A stretch of 64,000 nucleotides of DNA, from assembly GCF_003945345.1 (NCBI RefSeq), contig NZ_AP019308.1, forward strand, positions 3,286,001 to 3,350,000, read 5' to 3'. A program made the position numbers and the translations under genes. Every line of letters starts with the position of its first letter. Within the stretch, counting starts at the first letter, position 1. Below are positions 1 to 8,164 of the stretch, piece by piece. The notes under the pieces were generated by a model. That model ran no database searches. It was given only the letters and a program-made list of their open reading frames with translations, and was not told where the DNA came from. This stretch comes from Paenibacillus baekrokdamisoli (GTDB lineage: Bacteria > Bacillota > Bacilli > Paenibacillales > Paenibacillaceae).

Positions 1-645
1 AGAAATCATTTGTTCCAGTACTTGATTAAGATCAACCTCTTGTAAGGATAGCCGTACCTCTCCACTTGTAAGCCGCGTATACTCAAACAGATCATTAACA
101 AGCTTATTTAACTGCTGGATTTTATTACAGGCATGATCAATATAACGTTCTTGCTCCTGTACATCTTGATAGGCATGTGTCTTTAATAAATCCAAATAGC
201 CAATAATACTCGTAAGCGGTGTTCTCAAATCATGAGAAACAGATGTAATGAGCTCCATCTTCGACTTCTCTAGATAACGCTCCCGTTCTACTTGCAGTTG
301 CAAACGTTCAGCCATGTTGTTTATATTCTGGGCTACTGTGCCAAGCTCATCTAGTCTGGTTAAGGGAAGCCTGTAGCCCAAATCGCCACCCGCTATGGCA
401 TTCAATCCATGTGTAATCGCTCGGAAATATTGCATGATAGGGCGAGTTAATAAGAAGAAGGACATAATAAAAAGGAAAAGAAAAGTGCCAATTGATAGTA
501 TTGAACTAATAAAACCATTCGGAATTTCATTCAAAATGTAGTAAGTGATAAACAGGTTCAATATTATAGTCATGATCATCCCCAGAACGAACGACCACAG
601 CATTTGGCCTCGAATACTTCTTTCACTAATTAAGAAAGTCCACAT
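1..645 (-). CDS. Sensor histidine kinase, partial (C-terminus outside window)
   Basis: Membrane sensor kinase that would phosphorylate the response regulator encoded just before it. Translation from the ATG at 645 gives two membrane segments (about residues 15-38 and 45-67), a HAMP-like linker (about 68-120) and a HisKA dimerisation helix with the H-box SVSHDLRTPLTS, phospho-accepting His at residue 138. The reading frame is still open at base 1, so the ATP-binding domain lies outside the window. The start is one base after the regulator's stop codon, so the two are probably translationally coupled. The short loop between the membrane segments leaves little extracellular sensing domain, as in intramembrane-sensing or VanS-like kinases; the ligand cannot be told from this. 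Confidence 0.93.
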   Translation of the reverse strand, partial: MWTFLISERSIRGQMLWSFVLGMIMTIILNLFITYYILNEIPNGFISSILSIGTFLFLFIMSFFLLTRPIMQYFRAITHGLNAIAGGDLGYRLPLTRLDELGTVAQNINNMAERLQLQVERERYLEKSKMELITSVSHDLRTPLTSIIGYLDLLKTHAYQDVQEQERYIDHACNKIQQLNKLVNDLFEYTRLTSGEVRLSLQEVDLNQVLEQMIS

Positions 646-646
646 T

Positions 647-1342
647 CTATTTCTCAATCTTATACCCCACTCCCCATACGGTCTTAATATATTGGGGTTC
701 TCTCGGGTTCACTTCGATCTTCTCACGAATGTTCCTAATATGAACCATGACCGTATTGTCGGAGTAATACGCCGTTTGATCTTTCCACACATTCTGATAA
801 ATTTTATCGATGCTGAACACCTGACCCCGATAGGTAGCTAACAATTCAAGAATAGCAAACTCTATAGGGGTCAAAGCTGCTTCCTTGCCGCGGATGGTAA
901 TCGTATGAAATTCCTTATGAATAACAAGATCATCCACACAAATTTCCGATTGATCAGAGCTTTGGGATAGGCTAGAAAAACCCCTTCCTCTCAGCTGTGC
1001 CTTCACCCTTGCAATTAATTCGAGTGGATTAAAGGGTTTAGTGACATAGTCATCTGCTCCAGTGGAGAGTCCCATGATTTTATCCAGATCCTCTCCCTTG
1101 GCGGAGAGCATGATGATTGGAATATTCGATAGCTCTCTTATTTTGAGGCAGGCCTTAATCCCGTCCAGATTAGGCATCATAATATCCAATATCATCAAAT
1201 GGATCTTCTTTTGCTGAACAAGTTCCAAAGCCTGTATGCCATCCTCAGCCTCAAGTATGTGATACCCTTCATTACGCAAATAAATATGAATGACATCACG
1301 AATCTCTCGGTCATCATCAACAACAAGAATGGTCATACTCAT
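647..1342 (-). CDS. OmpR/PhoB-family response regulator
   Basis: DNA-binding partner of the adjacent kinase, 231 residues from the ATG at 1342. The receiver domain has the acidic cluster D9-D11, phospho-acceptor D53 (in LDIMMP) and Lys102 (VTKPF). The C-terminal half is a winged helix ending in the family pattern VWGVGYKIEK. An upstream in-frame ATG at 1351 directly abuts the GAGAGGG ribosome site, so the ATG nine bases downstream of that site is preferred. It lies 18 bases after the PAP2 gene, in a four-gene minus-strand run. The layout resembles VanRS-like or cell-envelope-stress two-component systems; the signal is unknown. Confidence 0.93.
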   Translation of the reverse strand: MSMTILVVDDDREIRDVIHIYLRNEGYHILEAEDGIQALELVQQKKIHLMILDIMMPNLDGIKACLKIRELSNIPIIMLSAKGEDLDKIMGLSTGADDYVTKPFNPLELIARVKAQLRGRGFSSLSQSSDQSEICVDDLVIHKEFHTITIRGKEAALTPIEFAILELLATYRGQVFSIDKIYQNVWKDQTAYYSDNTVMVHIRNIREKIEVNPREPQYIKTVWGVGYKIEK

Positions 1343-1360
1343 CGGAATCATCCCTCTCGG

Positions 1361-2011
1361 TCATTTCACAACATTCTTATTCTGTAATAATAAACCATAT
1401 TCTGCCGAGGGAAGCAACCATTTATCCACCACAAGGGTCAGCAACTCCGATAATAGAATCGCGCCAATAAGATCAAGCAGAACATGCTGCTTCACAAACA
1501 AGGTCGATAGAATAATGGACCATGATGTTAAAGTAATTAGCCACTGCGATGTTCTAGATAACCCCGTACAGGCAGCCAATCCCTTAATCATCAAATAGCT
1601 GGTTAGTACGTGAATACTCGGGAAGCAATTATAGGGGCCGTCAGTGTTATAGATGAATTGAACAAGAGAGTCAAAGACACCTTGGCTAGTAATCACGGGA
1701 CGCGGTACGGTAGTTTGAAAAAAGTAGTAAATGATATAACAGCCAATCAGACCCAGACAGAGTGTGAGAAGTGTTCGATAGTATGCGCGTCGACTCTTTA
1801 CAAACAAGACAATCAATATCGTAAATATAAAGGGATACCAAATCACATAAGGAACGATAAAAGCAGGTACGAAGGGAATTTGTTTGTCCAAGTCTGTCAT
1901 AAGACTAGCGACATCACTTCCCCCATGATTCAAGAGCCCATAACAGATATTCAAGATGGGGATCGCCAGCAGCCCTAACAAAGGCATCAAGCCTCTAACT
2001 GATATTCTCAT
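1361..2011 (-). CDS. PAP2-family membrane phosphatase
   Basis: Integral membrane protein of 216 residues with about six hydrophobic segments. The PAP2 signatures are visible: VPRP (motif 1), FPSIH (motif 2 histidine) and KQHVLLD (motif 3 His and Asp). Motif 3 lacks the usual SR start, as in the inositol-phosphoceramide-synthase-like branch of PAP2 proteins. Family members remove phosphate from lipid phosphates or undecaprenyl pyrophosphate. Its ATG overlaps the methyltransferase stop codon (ATGA), so the two are translationally coupled, and a two-component system follows. A role in lipid or lipid-carrier turnover under envelope stress is an inference from that context. Confidence 0.85.
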   Translation of the reverse strand: MRISVRGLMPLLGLLAIPILNICYGLLNHGGSDVASLMTDLDKQIPFVPAFIVPYVIWYPFIFTILIVLFVKSRRAYYRTLLTLCLGLIGCYIIYYFFQTTVPRPVITSQGVFDSLVQFIYNTDGPYNCFPSIHVLTSYLMIKGLAACTGLSRTSQWLITLTSWSIILSTLFVKQHVLLDLIGAILLSELLTLVVDKWLLPSAEYGLLLQNKNVVK

Positions 2012-2604
2012 GATCGTTCCACACTTTTCTTCTTTTTACAAACATAAACAAAAGCTGGTGGGACATTGAGAGGTACAAATTGAATGTCAATGACATCAAA
2101 ATGTTCTTCCAGCTGCTTCTTCATTTGCTTAGAATATTGAAAGGCAATAAACCATCCCTCATCCTTCAGCGATTCAATGATCTGCTCCACTAGTTTATCG
2201 CGAATAGCTTGAGGAAAATTATAAAAGGGAAGTCCACTGATGATACAATCCACATGCGAGAGTTCTTCGAGCTTCAAGACTGTCTGCAGCTCCTGACAAT
2301 CCTCATAGCACGAGAAATTTCTATATTGTTTTTGCAGCTCCTTGCGGAGATGGGTATCTTTCTCAAATAATAACACCCTTGTGTGGATCCGTTTGGCAGC
2401 ATGAATGTACTTGGTTATAGCTCCTGTACCCGCACCTAATTCAGCCACACTATAGACTTCATTCCATGGTACGGCATCAACCATCTTCTTCGCCAGAAAC
2501 TTTGAGCTGGGTGTTACACTCCCGATCTGTCCAGGTGTTTGCAAGAATCGATAAAGAAACAACAGCTTCTCCTGGAAGCCTGATTTTTTCGTCTTCGCTA
2601 ACAT
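2008..2604 (-). CDS. Class I SAM-dependent methyltransferase (phospholipid N-methyltransferase-like)
   Basis: Soluble 198-residue Rossmann methyltransferase. Motif I is ELGAGTGAITKYI (SAM binding), preceded by the GSVTPSSKFLAKKM segment typical of the COG3963 phospholipid methyltransferase/KsgA-like group. ISGLPFYNFP matches the post-I to motif IV region. A clear AAAGGAGGGG site lies six bases before the ATG. It is first in a tight operon with a PAP2 phosphatase and a two-component system, which favours a lipid substrate over rRNA. The KsgA-like sequence means an RNA substrate cannot be excluded. Confidence 0.8.
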   Translation of the reverse strand: MLAKTKKSGFQEKLLFLYRFLQTPGQIGSVTPSSKFLAKKMVDAVPWNEVYSVAELGAGTGAITKYIHAAKRIHTRVLLFEKDTHLRKELQKQYRNFSCYEDCQELQTVLKLEELSHVDCIISGLPFYNFPQAIRDKLVEQIIESLKDEGWFIAFQYSKQMKKQLEEHFDVIDIQFVPLNVPPAFVYVCKKKKSVERS

Positions 2605-2797
2605 ATGAATCCCCTCCTTTAACTAACAAATCTAATCTTACCGAATAGATCTGATGATTAAGGTAGGGGAAATCTGAATTAATTCTGAAGAAATCGATGA
2701 ACATAAAAATGACCCTCAACATGCAATAGTCGCAGAGACTATAAACATCCTGAAGGCCATTATTATTAAGAACGGGTCTGACGCTTAAAGAATCGAA

Positions 2798-2971
2798 TTA
2801 GTTTAGAAAGTAGCTTAGTGCAATTTCTACCTCTTCAACCGAGACATCATTAATTCCTTTATCACTATTCGTCTTCCAAGTCTCGTACTCATCTTTCTCC
2901 ATATAAACACAAATACTAAATTTCCCCATCTTGAACGACACCTTATAGCCTACGAATTTATCATTCAACAT
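2798..2971 (-). CDS. Small protein of unknown function (57 aa)
   Basis: Short frame preceded by GTGAGGATAAA, a plausible ribosome-binding site, before the ATG at 2971. The 57-residue product is soluble and mixed-charge, with no signal peptide or membrane segment and an acidic C-terminal half (SVEEVEIALSYFLN). The length and the alternation of hydrophobic and charged residues look like a small folded alpha/beta protein. It has no recognised family and no obvious operon partner; the methyltransferase gene lies 193 bases downstream on the same strand. It is the only convincing coding candidate between 2605 and 3278. Confidence 0.5.
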   Translation of the reverse strand: MLNDKFVGYKVSFKMGKFSICVYMEKDEYETWKTNSDKGINDVSVEEVEIALSYFLN

Positions 2972-3219
2972 TTTATCCTCACAACCTCTTATATCTGTCT
3001 ATTTTATCGATCTCATCTATAACCACTATAGCTCTGATTTGGGCGAAGGACAATGACTTATTTCACCATCGGCAGCTATAACACTATATGCGACAATTAG
3101 CGCTTTACGTTCTTTCTTATATGGAGCGCAATGACTTTCTTTCCAAACACCTTTCCACAGATTAAAGCTCGCATGCGGAAAATAAGGATGATGACAAGTC
3201 CTTTTTTTCTGTTTATTGC

Positions 3220-3248
3220 TTTTGGAAAATCCGTCCAACAGTTATAAT
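3220..3248 (+). promoter_or_regulatory. Sigma-A-type promoter for the 3279 gene
   Basis: A -10 box TATAAT at 3243-3248 sits 17 bases after a weak -35 (TTTTGG, 3220-3225). The gene start lies about 24 bases after the expected transcription start, with an AAAGG site between. Confidence 0.5.
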
Positions 3249-3278
3249 GATTTATTGGAAAGGGGTACGAAAGATAAG

Positions 3279-3770
3279 ATGACAAAAAAAATATTTGTTG
3301 TGTGTTCCATATTCGTTACTATATTATCGGCGGTCTTCATAACTTCTATTTGGATTAACAAAGAAGAAAAGGGGAATCTTGTGTATGTCTTCGATAAGAG
3401 TATATTAAATGACTATAAAATCGGAGCTGGACTTGTTTCGTTTAATTGTACCATTGTGGTGAAAAATAACTCAGATGATAAGCTGCACTTTTCAATGCAT
3501 CCAGATTGGTCTAATGAAATAGGCTTAGTTTCGGAAGCTTATGAGCAGGAAACTATTAGCCGTTTTGAGAAGGTTCATATTATTGAACCCAATGCAGAAT
3601 CAAGCTTTGCCGTCAATTTCACGGTTCCTTTCGGTGGTAATAAAACAAAGAAAGATAGATTGCCTCCAAAGAAAATTGATTTCATACTCTATGACTATAA
3701 AATACTTGAGAAGGATGCGGACGTCTTGAGAAAGGATCTGCAAGAACATACTTCTCCCCGTTTCCAATAA
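3279..3770 (+). CDS. Membrane-anchored exported protein of unknown function
   Basis: 163 residues from the ATG at 3279. The N-terminus has a KK pair and a hydrophobic segment (about residues 5-27), then a soluble, probably extracellular domain rich in beta-type residues (for example GLVSFNCTIVVKNNSDDKLHF and FAVNFTVPFG). There is no lipobox cysteine, so this is more likely an uncleaved anchor or signal peptide than a lipoprotein. The pattern resembles small Ig-like exported domains, but no family is recognised. It is a single-gene unit with its own promoter and is followed by a long perfect inverted repeat. An in-frame upstream start at 3216 lies before the promoter and was rejected. Confidence 0.7.
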   Translation: MTKKIFVVCSIFVTILSAVFITSIWINKEEKGNLVYVFDKSILNDYKIGAGLVSFNCTIVVKNNSDDKLHFSMHPDWSNEIGLVSEAYEQETISRFEKVHIIEPNAESSFAVNFTVPFGGNKTKKDRLPPKKIDFILYDYKILEKDADVLRKDLQEHTSPRFQ

Positions 3771-3833
3771 CCAAATCTAACACTTGATCAAATGTAAATT
3801 GTGCACGCTTAACACGCTTTTTTAACCTCACAA

Positions 3834-3887
3834 AAAACGACCACATGTACGATATTAGCGGTCTAATATCGTACATGTGGTCGTTTT
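3834..3887. terminator. Perfect 25-bp inverted repeat, probable bidirectional terminator
   Basis: Arms 3834-3858 and 3863-3887 are exactly complementary around a CGGT loop. The left arm starts with AAAA and the right arm ends with TTTT, so it could stop transcription from either side. It lies between the 3279 gene and the convergent Fe-S carrier gene. The stem is unusually long and AT-rich for a terminator. Confidence 0.65.
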
Positions 3888-3993
3888 CCACAATCCTCCA
3901 ACACCAATTCCGAACTGCTCATCACCTTAGCTATCGCAATAATCAAGAATAGTTAATCGCTGAGAAACATTGATACTACGCAGTTTCTTACAA

Positions 3994-4356
3994 TTAACAT
4001 TCCCCAGCTTCAGCCGGTTTCCCCGCATCCGCAGCTGTACGGAAGCTCGATCCACATCCGCATGTTGCAGATGCGTTCGGATTATTGATGGTGAAACCGC
4101 CGCCCATAGCCGACTCCTTGAAGTCGATTTCGAGGCCGTTCAAATATTTGATGCTGTCGGTATCAACGACAACCTTCAGTCCGTCAAATTCCAATGCTTG
4201 ATCGGTATCATGCTGCTCATCATCAAAGCCCATACCGTAGGAAAATCCGCTGCAGCCGCCTTCTTTAACGCCAATGCGTAAAAATAAGTTCGGTGTATCC
4301 TCAGCATCAAGCATTTCTTTTATTTTCTCATTCGCGTTTTCGCTAATGTTAATCAT
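3994..4356 (-). CDS. erpA: A-type iron-sulfur carrier protein (IscA/ErpA/HesB family)
   Basis: Small cytosolic protein that holds and delivers Fe-S clusters to target apoproteins. It has 120 residues, the family length, with the three conserved cysteines in place: C35 (GGCSGFSYG) and C99/C101 (TCGCGSSF). The C-terminus has a short Ala/Gly/Glu extension ending in an extra Cys. A GGAGGGG site precedes the ATG at 4356. It is monocistronic, with a long convergent spacer on one side and the hemolysin III gene upstream. The symbol follows the annotation common in Paenibacillus; sufA or iscA could equally be used. Confidence 0.9.
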   Translation of the reverse strand: MINISENANEKIKEMLDAEDTPNLFLRIGVKEGGCSGFSYGMGFDDEQHDTDQALEFDGLKVVVDTDSIKYLNGLEIDFKESAMGGGFTINNPNASATCGCGSSFRTAADAGKPAEAGEC

Positions 4357-4470
4357 ACGTTCCCCTCCTAAAGGTTTTCGTAGAAAACTCCACTCATCAC
4401 AAGCATTAAGACGTGTTACTTACTTTTTATTATACTCCACTTTATTCATTGTCTCAATACGTACGCCGAC

Positions 4471-5115
4471 CTACCAAGGCAGAATGTACAGTAATATCGC
4501 AAAGAAATGCAGAATAGAGCCACCAAGGACGAATAAATGCCAGACCGCGTGATGATAAGGAAAGCTCCGCCACATGTAGAAAACGGTACCTAACGTATAT
4601 AACAAACCGCCCGCGATAAGCAGCTGAAGACCATGCGGTGCAAGATGTGTACTGAGCGGCCCCCATGCGAACACGATCAGCCATCCCATAAGAATATAGA
4701 GAATCGTCGATGTGAATAAAAACTTGGATGCGAAGAATGACTTAAATATGACGCCGCAGACTGCAACTCCCCATACAATACCGAACAGTGTCCAACCCTC
4801 AGTACCTTGAACCATATGAAGAAGAATCGGCGTATACGTCCCTGCGATGAATAAGTAAATACAGGAATGATCCATAATTTCAAAAACATTCTTTGCTTTC
4901 CCTTCTGGGAAGCTGTGTACAAGTGTAGAACTGATATAGAGCAGCAGCATCATGGTTCCATAAATCGTGAAGCTTACCACATGAGAGGCATTTCCTTTTA
5001 TCGTTGCAAAAACAATTAACAGCACGAGCGCAGCTACGCTGAGCACCGCTCCAATACCATGCGTAATGGCATTCGCCACTTCTTCCCTGCGTGTATACGT
5101 ATGAGTATTCGCCAT
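4471..5115 (-). CDS. trhA: Hemolysin III / PAQR-family membrane protein
   Basis: Seven-helix membrane protein of 214 residues. The PAQR metal-site pattern is visible: EEVANAITHGIGA near the N-terminus, a SSTLVHSFP segment in the second to third helix and HHAVWHLFVLGGSILHF at the end. The conserved Ser, His and Asp residues of this family bind zinc. Bacterial members (TrhA, YqfA) affect membrane-energy and lipid homeostasis; the hemolysin name is historical. It is single-gene, with a TATAAT-like -10 box on the minus strand at 5170-5175. Confidence 0.9.
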   Translation of the reverse strand: MANTHTYTRREEVANAITHGIGAVLSVAALVLLIVFATIKGNASHVVSFTIYGTMMLLLYISSTLVHSFPEGKAKNVFEIMDHSCIYLFIAGTYTPILLHMVQGTEGWTLFGIVWGVAVCGVIFKSFFASKFLFTSTILYILMGWLIVFAWGPLSTHLAPHGLQLLIAGGLLYTLGTVFYMWRSFPYHHAVWHLFVLGGSILHFFAILLYILPW

Positions 5116-5169
5116 TGTTCACCTCATTATTTCAGCTTCATATGCACCAGTCAGACTTACTTCGTTTCT

Positions 5170-5197
5170 ATTATACTTCAATTCGTTCTACGACAAA
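5170..5197 (-). promoter_or_regulatory. Probable promoter of the hemolysin III gene
   Basis: On the minus strand, TATAAT (5170-5175) follows a TTTGTC-like -35 (5192-5197) with a 16-base spacer. It lies 55 bases upstream of the hemolysin III ATG. Confidence 0.45.
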
Positions 5198-5257
5198 AGA
5201 AAACGAAGCCAAACGCTGCCCAAAATGAGCGTGCTCGACTTTACTCGACTTTTATGG

Positions 5258-5286
5258 TTGCCGCTCTCGGTACAGACGTTTATAAT
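5258..5286 (+). promoter_or_regulatory. Sigma-A promoter for mqnE
   Basis: TTGCCG (5258-5263), a 17-base spacer and TATAAT (5281-5286). This leaves a 5' leader of about 175 bases before mqnE. The leader holds an inverted repeat (AGCCGATT ... AATCGGCT, about 5351-5381) that could fold, but it matches no riboswitch class I recognise. Confidence 0.6.
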
Positions 5287-5468
5287 AAGGACAGTTCAAT
5301 AGTTGTGATTGCCCAATACAGATCGATCAAGTTCCTTTTTTCACAAAGTTTGGAGCCGATTACTATTATTCGCGAAATCGGCTGTAATCTGGCTCATGCG
5401 CGACAACATTATACCATATAATCCGGACCCTATTTAGACAGTGCCCGGCGGACTAGGAGGAAGCCGTC

Positions 5469-6572
5469 ATGAACATCGCAATACAAACCGAAGATATCCA
5501 AATGCAGCATATCGTTGAGAAAGTTCGCGCAGGCGAACGCTTAACCCAAGCAGACGGCGAGTTTCTATACCGTTCCGACGATCTGCTTACGATTGGACAG
5601 ATGGCCAACGAAGCGAATCTGAAGAAGAATGGCCGCAAGGTTTATTTTATCGAGAACATGAGCTTATATTTCACGAACGTCTGTGAAGCCCACTGCGCAT
5701 TCTGTAATTTCCGTAAAGACCAGGGTGAAGAAGGCTCCTACACACTATCAGGTCAAGAAATGATTGCTTATGTCGAGCAGCATATTCACCCAGGTGTCCG
5801 TGAGTTCCATATCGTTGGCGGTCACAATCAGCATGTTCCATTTCAATACTACGTCGATTCTCTAAAAGCGTTGCATGATAAATATCCCGATGTCGCGCTT
5901 AAAGCTTACACAGCGGCTGAAATTGATTTCTTTTCTCGGATCAGTGGGCTTTCTTATAAGGAAGTTATTCAAGAGCTGATGAAGGCGGGGTTACAAAGCC
6001 TTACTGGCGGAGGCGCCGAAATTTTGTCGGATGAGTATCGCAAAAAGATGAAGGTCGACAAAGCCGATGTTTCACAATATCTTGATGTTCACCGTACTGC
6101 ACATAATTTGGGATTGCGTACCCACACTACGATGCTTTACGGTTCTGTTGAGAAACATGCGGATCGCATTCATCATATGGTTCAAATTCGCGAGCTTCAA
6201 GATGAGACGAATGGCTTCCAAGTATTCATTCCTCTTTCCATGCAGCCGATCAGCCCAAAAGCCGGTATTCGTCGACGCAATTCTGCATTCGAGGATCTCA
6301 AAACGATCGCGATAAGTCGCCTAATGCTTGATAATTTCCAACATATCAAGGCTTATTTCATTAACATTGGTACGCAATTGACCCAGGTTTCCCTTACTAT
6401 GGGCGCATCTGATGTACACGGAACAATGGTCAAAGAACGAATTAGCCACTCAGCAGGCGCATTAACACCAGATGGCATTACGCGTGAGGACTTAATTTGG
6501 CTTATTAAAGGCGCAGGTCGAATTCCTGTTGAGCGTGATACGTTCTATAATGAAGTAAAGGTGTACGAATAA
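5469..6572 (+). CDS. mqnE: Aminofutalosine synthase, radical SAM (MqnE)
   Basis: Cytosolic radical-SAM enzyme of the futalosine route to menaquinone. It joins 3-[(1-carboxyvinyl)oxy]benzoate to SAM-derived adenosine to give aminofutalosine. The 367 residues match the family length. The radical-SAM CxxxCxxC motif is C72-C76-C79 (CEAHCAFC), followed by the family patterns HIVGGHNQH and TTMLYGSVE. An AGGAGG site lies close before the ATG. MqnC is a close relative, but the order of motifs and the length fit MqnE. No other mqn gene is in this window. Downstream, yutJ, an NDH-2-like protein that would feed a quinone pool, is on the same strand. Confidence 0.88.
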   Translation: MNIAIQTEDIQMQHIVEKVRAGERLTQADGEFLYRSDDLLTIGQMANEANLKKNGRKVYFIENMSLYFTNVCEAHCAFCNFRKDQGEEGSYTLSGQEMIAYVEQHIHPGVREFHIVGGHNQHVPFQYYVDSLKALHDKYPDVALKAYTAAEIDFFSRISGLSYKEVIQELMKAGLQSLTGGGAEILSDEYRKKMKVDKADVSQYLDVHRTAHNLGLRTHTTMLYGSVEKHADRIHHMVQIRELQDETNGFQVFIPLSMQPISPKAGIRRRNSAFEDLKTIAISRLMLDNFQHIKAYFINIGTQLTQVSLTMGASDVHGTMVKERISHSAGALTPDGITREDLIWLIKGAGRIPVERDTFYNEVKVYE

Positions 6573-6695
6573 TTTATTTTTCCAGCAAGACAACCAAGAT
6601 CGGGCATCATGGCTGAGAAGTATTTCGCGCATACTACTCATATAAAATGACGAAGCACGGCACTATTTTAATGCATAAGAAGGTTGGGATTCTCC

Positions 6696-7763
6696 ATGAA
6701 GCGTTTTGTCATTCTTGGCGGTGGCTACGGCGGACTTACAGTTGCGCAGCAGCTGCTCGAAGGTGATCTACCCGAAGACACAGTTATTGTTCTTATTGAC
6801 CGCATGCCTTATCAAGGTTTAAAAACAGAATACTATTCATTAGTTGCAGGAACGGTAGCAGATATTGACCTCCGTGTTGCCTACCCTTCCGATCCGCGTC
6901 TTATTGTCACTTATGGTGAAGTAACCGACGTCGATCTACACACTAAGCAAGTTATCATGGCTGGTCAGGAACCGCTTGAATACGAATGGCTCGTTGTCGC
7001 ACTTGGCTGTACGGACAAATACCACGGTATTGAAGGCGCAGAACTGTTCTCCAACAGTATTCAGACCTTCTCTGCCAGTCGAAAAACGTATCAAGCACTG
7101 AATGATGTGAAGCCATATGGACAAGTTACTATTGTTGGTGGCGGGCTAAGCGGTGTTGAGGTTGCTTCTGAGCTGCGGGAAGGACGTCCGGATCTTAATA
7201 TTCGTATTATCGATCGTGGACCTAGTATATTATCCGCATTCCCGCCGAAGCTTCAGGCTTATGTCTCGTCGTGGTTTATCGAGCATGAGGTTGAAATGCG
7301 TGGACATGTCGCGTTGTCTCGACTTGAGGAAGGTGTTCTATATGACCAAAATAACCCAGCCTCCATCTTGACCGACGTAACTGTCTGGACTGCAGGTATT
7401 CAGCCTGTGGCCCTCGTGCAGCGGATGGACCTGCCTAAAGATAATCAAGGCCGTCTCATTATTAATGAATTCCATCAATTGCCTGATCATACTGATGTAT
7501 TCATCGTTGGAGACTGTGCCTCCCTGCCCTTCTCCCCAAGCGCGCAAGCGGCTGAAGGACAAGGTAAGCAAGTGGCAGAGGTTATGCAAGCGATATGGAA
7601 AAACAAAACACCGAAGCTTGGTAAAATCAAGCTTAAAGGTGTACTCGGATCACTTGGTAAAAAATCCGGCTTTGGGTTAATGGGTCGCACCCCCCTTATG
7701 GGACGTGTACCACGCGTTCTCAAAAGCGGCGTACTTTGGATGTCCAAGCATCACCTTGGCTAA
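6696..7763 (+). CDS. yutJ: NADH dehydrogenase-like FAD oxidoreductase (YutJ-type NDH-2)
   Basis: Peripheral flavoprotein of the type II NADH dehydrogenase family, passing electrons from NADH to quinone without proton pumping. The N-terminal FAD-binding Rossmann motif is GGGYGGL, the second dinucleotide motif is GGGLSGVEVA (about residues 150-160), and the FAD-closing motif is FIVGDCA. The C-terminus is basic and amphipathic, fitting membrane association. The ATG at 6696 gives 355 residues, the length of Bacillus YutJ; an in-frame TTG at 6684 touches the AGAAGG site and was rejected. Its position next to yuzB and yutI repeats the Bacillus yut cluster. Confidence 0.87.
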   Translation: MKRFVILGGGYGGLTVAQQLLEGDLPEDTVIVLIDRMPYQGLKTEYYSLVAGTVADIDLRVAYPSDPRLIVTYGEVTDVDLHTKQVIMAGQEPLEYEWLVVALGCTDKYHGIEGAELFSNSIQTFSASRKTYQALNDVKPYGQVTIVGGGLSGVEVASELREGRPDLNIRIIDRGPSILSAFPPKLQAYVSSWFIEHEVEMRGHVALSRLEEGVLYDQNNPASILTDVTVWTAGIQPVALVQRMDLPKDNQGRLIINEFHQLPDHTDVFIVGDCASLPFSPSAQAAEGQGKQVAEVMQAIWKNKTPKLGKIKLKGVLGSLGKKSGFGLMGRTPLMGRVPRVLKSGVLWMSKHHLG

Positions 7764-7805
7764 CGTCCTTCTATAGGCCTCTTAGCTTGCTCTTATGATT
7801 AAGCT

Positions 7806-8078
7806 TTACATGTCGTCGATGAGGCGATCCAGCGCTTCACGTTCGGCTTGTTGTCTCTCTATGGCTTCCATAATGAGGGACTCCAGCTCTTCTACGGTTG
7901 AAGCGGCAATAATTTCACCATCAACAAGCCCAAAAGGCGCTAAATAACATTCTCCACAATTGCCTAAACACCCATATTCGATTACATCAAAGTCTGGGTT
8001 TTGCTCTAATTTTTTCATTAACGAACCAGTGCCATGATGCATATTACTTGCGCAAAATTCTATAATTGGCTTCAACAT
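7806..8078 (-). CDS. yuzB: YuzB-like DUF1450 protein
   Basis: 90-residue protein with four cysteines (C9, C37, C41, C44); the last three form GCLGNCGEC, typical of the DUF1450/YuzB family. The pattern suggests metal or Fe-S binding, but no activity is established to my knowledge. A longer in-frame reading extends back to 8333 over the yutI gene on the other strand. The ATG at 8078 has an AGGTGA site and gives the family length. It is convergent with yutJ and divergent from yutI, all three being neighbours in Bacillus. Confidence 0.85.
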   Translation of the reverse strand: MLKPIIEFCASNMHHGTGSLMKKLEQNPDFDVIEYGCLGNCGECYLAPFGLVDGEIIAASTVEELESLIMEAIERQQAEREALDRLIDDM

Positions 8079-8135
8079 GTTGATTTCACCTAGCCTTGCG
8101 TATTGATATCCATTTTCAATTGCTGTACTTTGTAC

Positions 8136-8141
8136 TATAAT
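8136..8141 (+). promoter_or_regulatory. -10 box of the yutI promoter
   Basis: TATAAT at 8136-8141 lies in the 86-base gap between divergent yuzB and yutI. A weak -35 (TTTTCA, 8113-8118) is 17 bases upstream. The GGAG site and the yutI ATG follow within 24 bases. Confidence 0.5.
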
Positions 8142-8164
8142 AGGGGAGAAAGGAGTGGATTGCA

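Noticed and set aside
3026-3238. 70-codon minus-strand frame with several Cys and His
   Set aside because: It overlaps the promoter of the 3279 gene, has no ribosome-binding site and its composition is unlike a folded protein.
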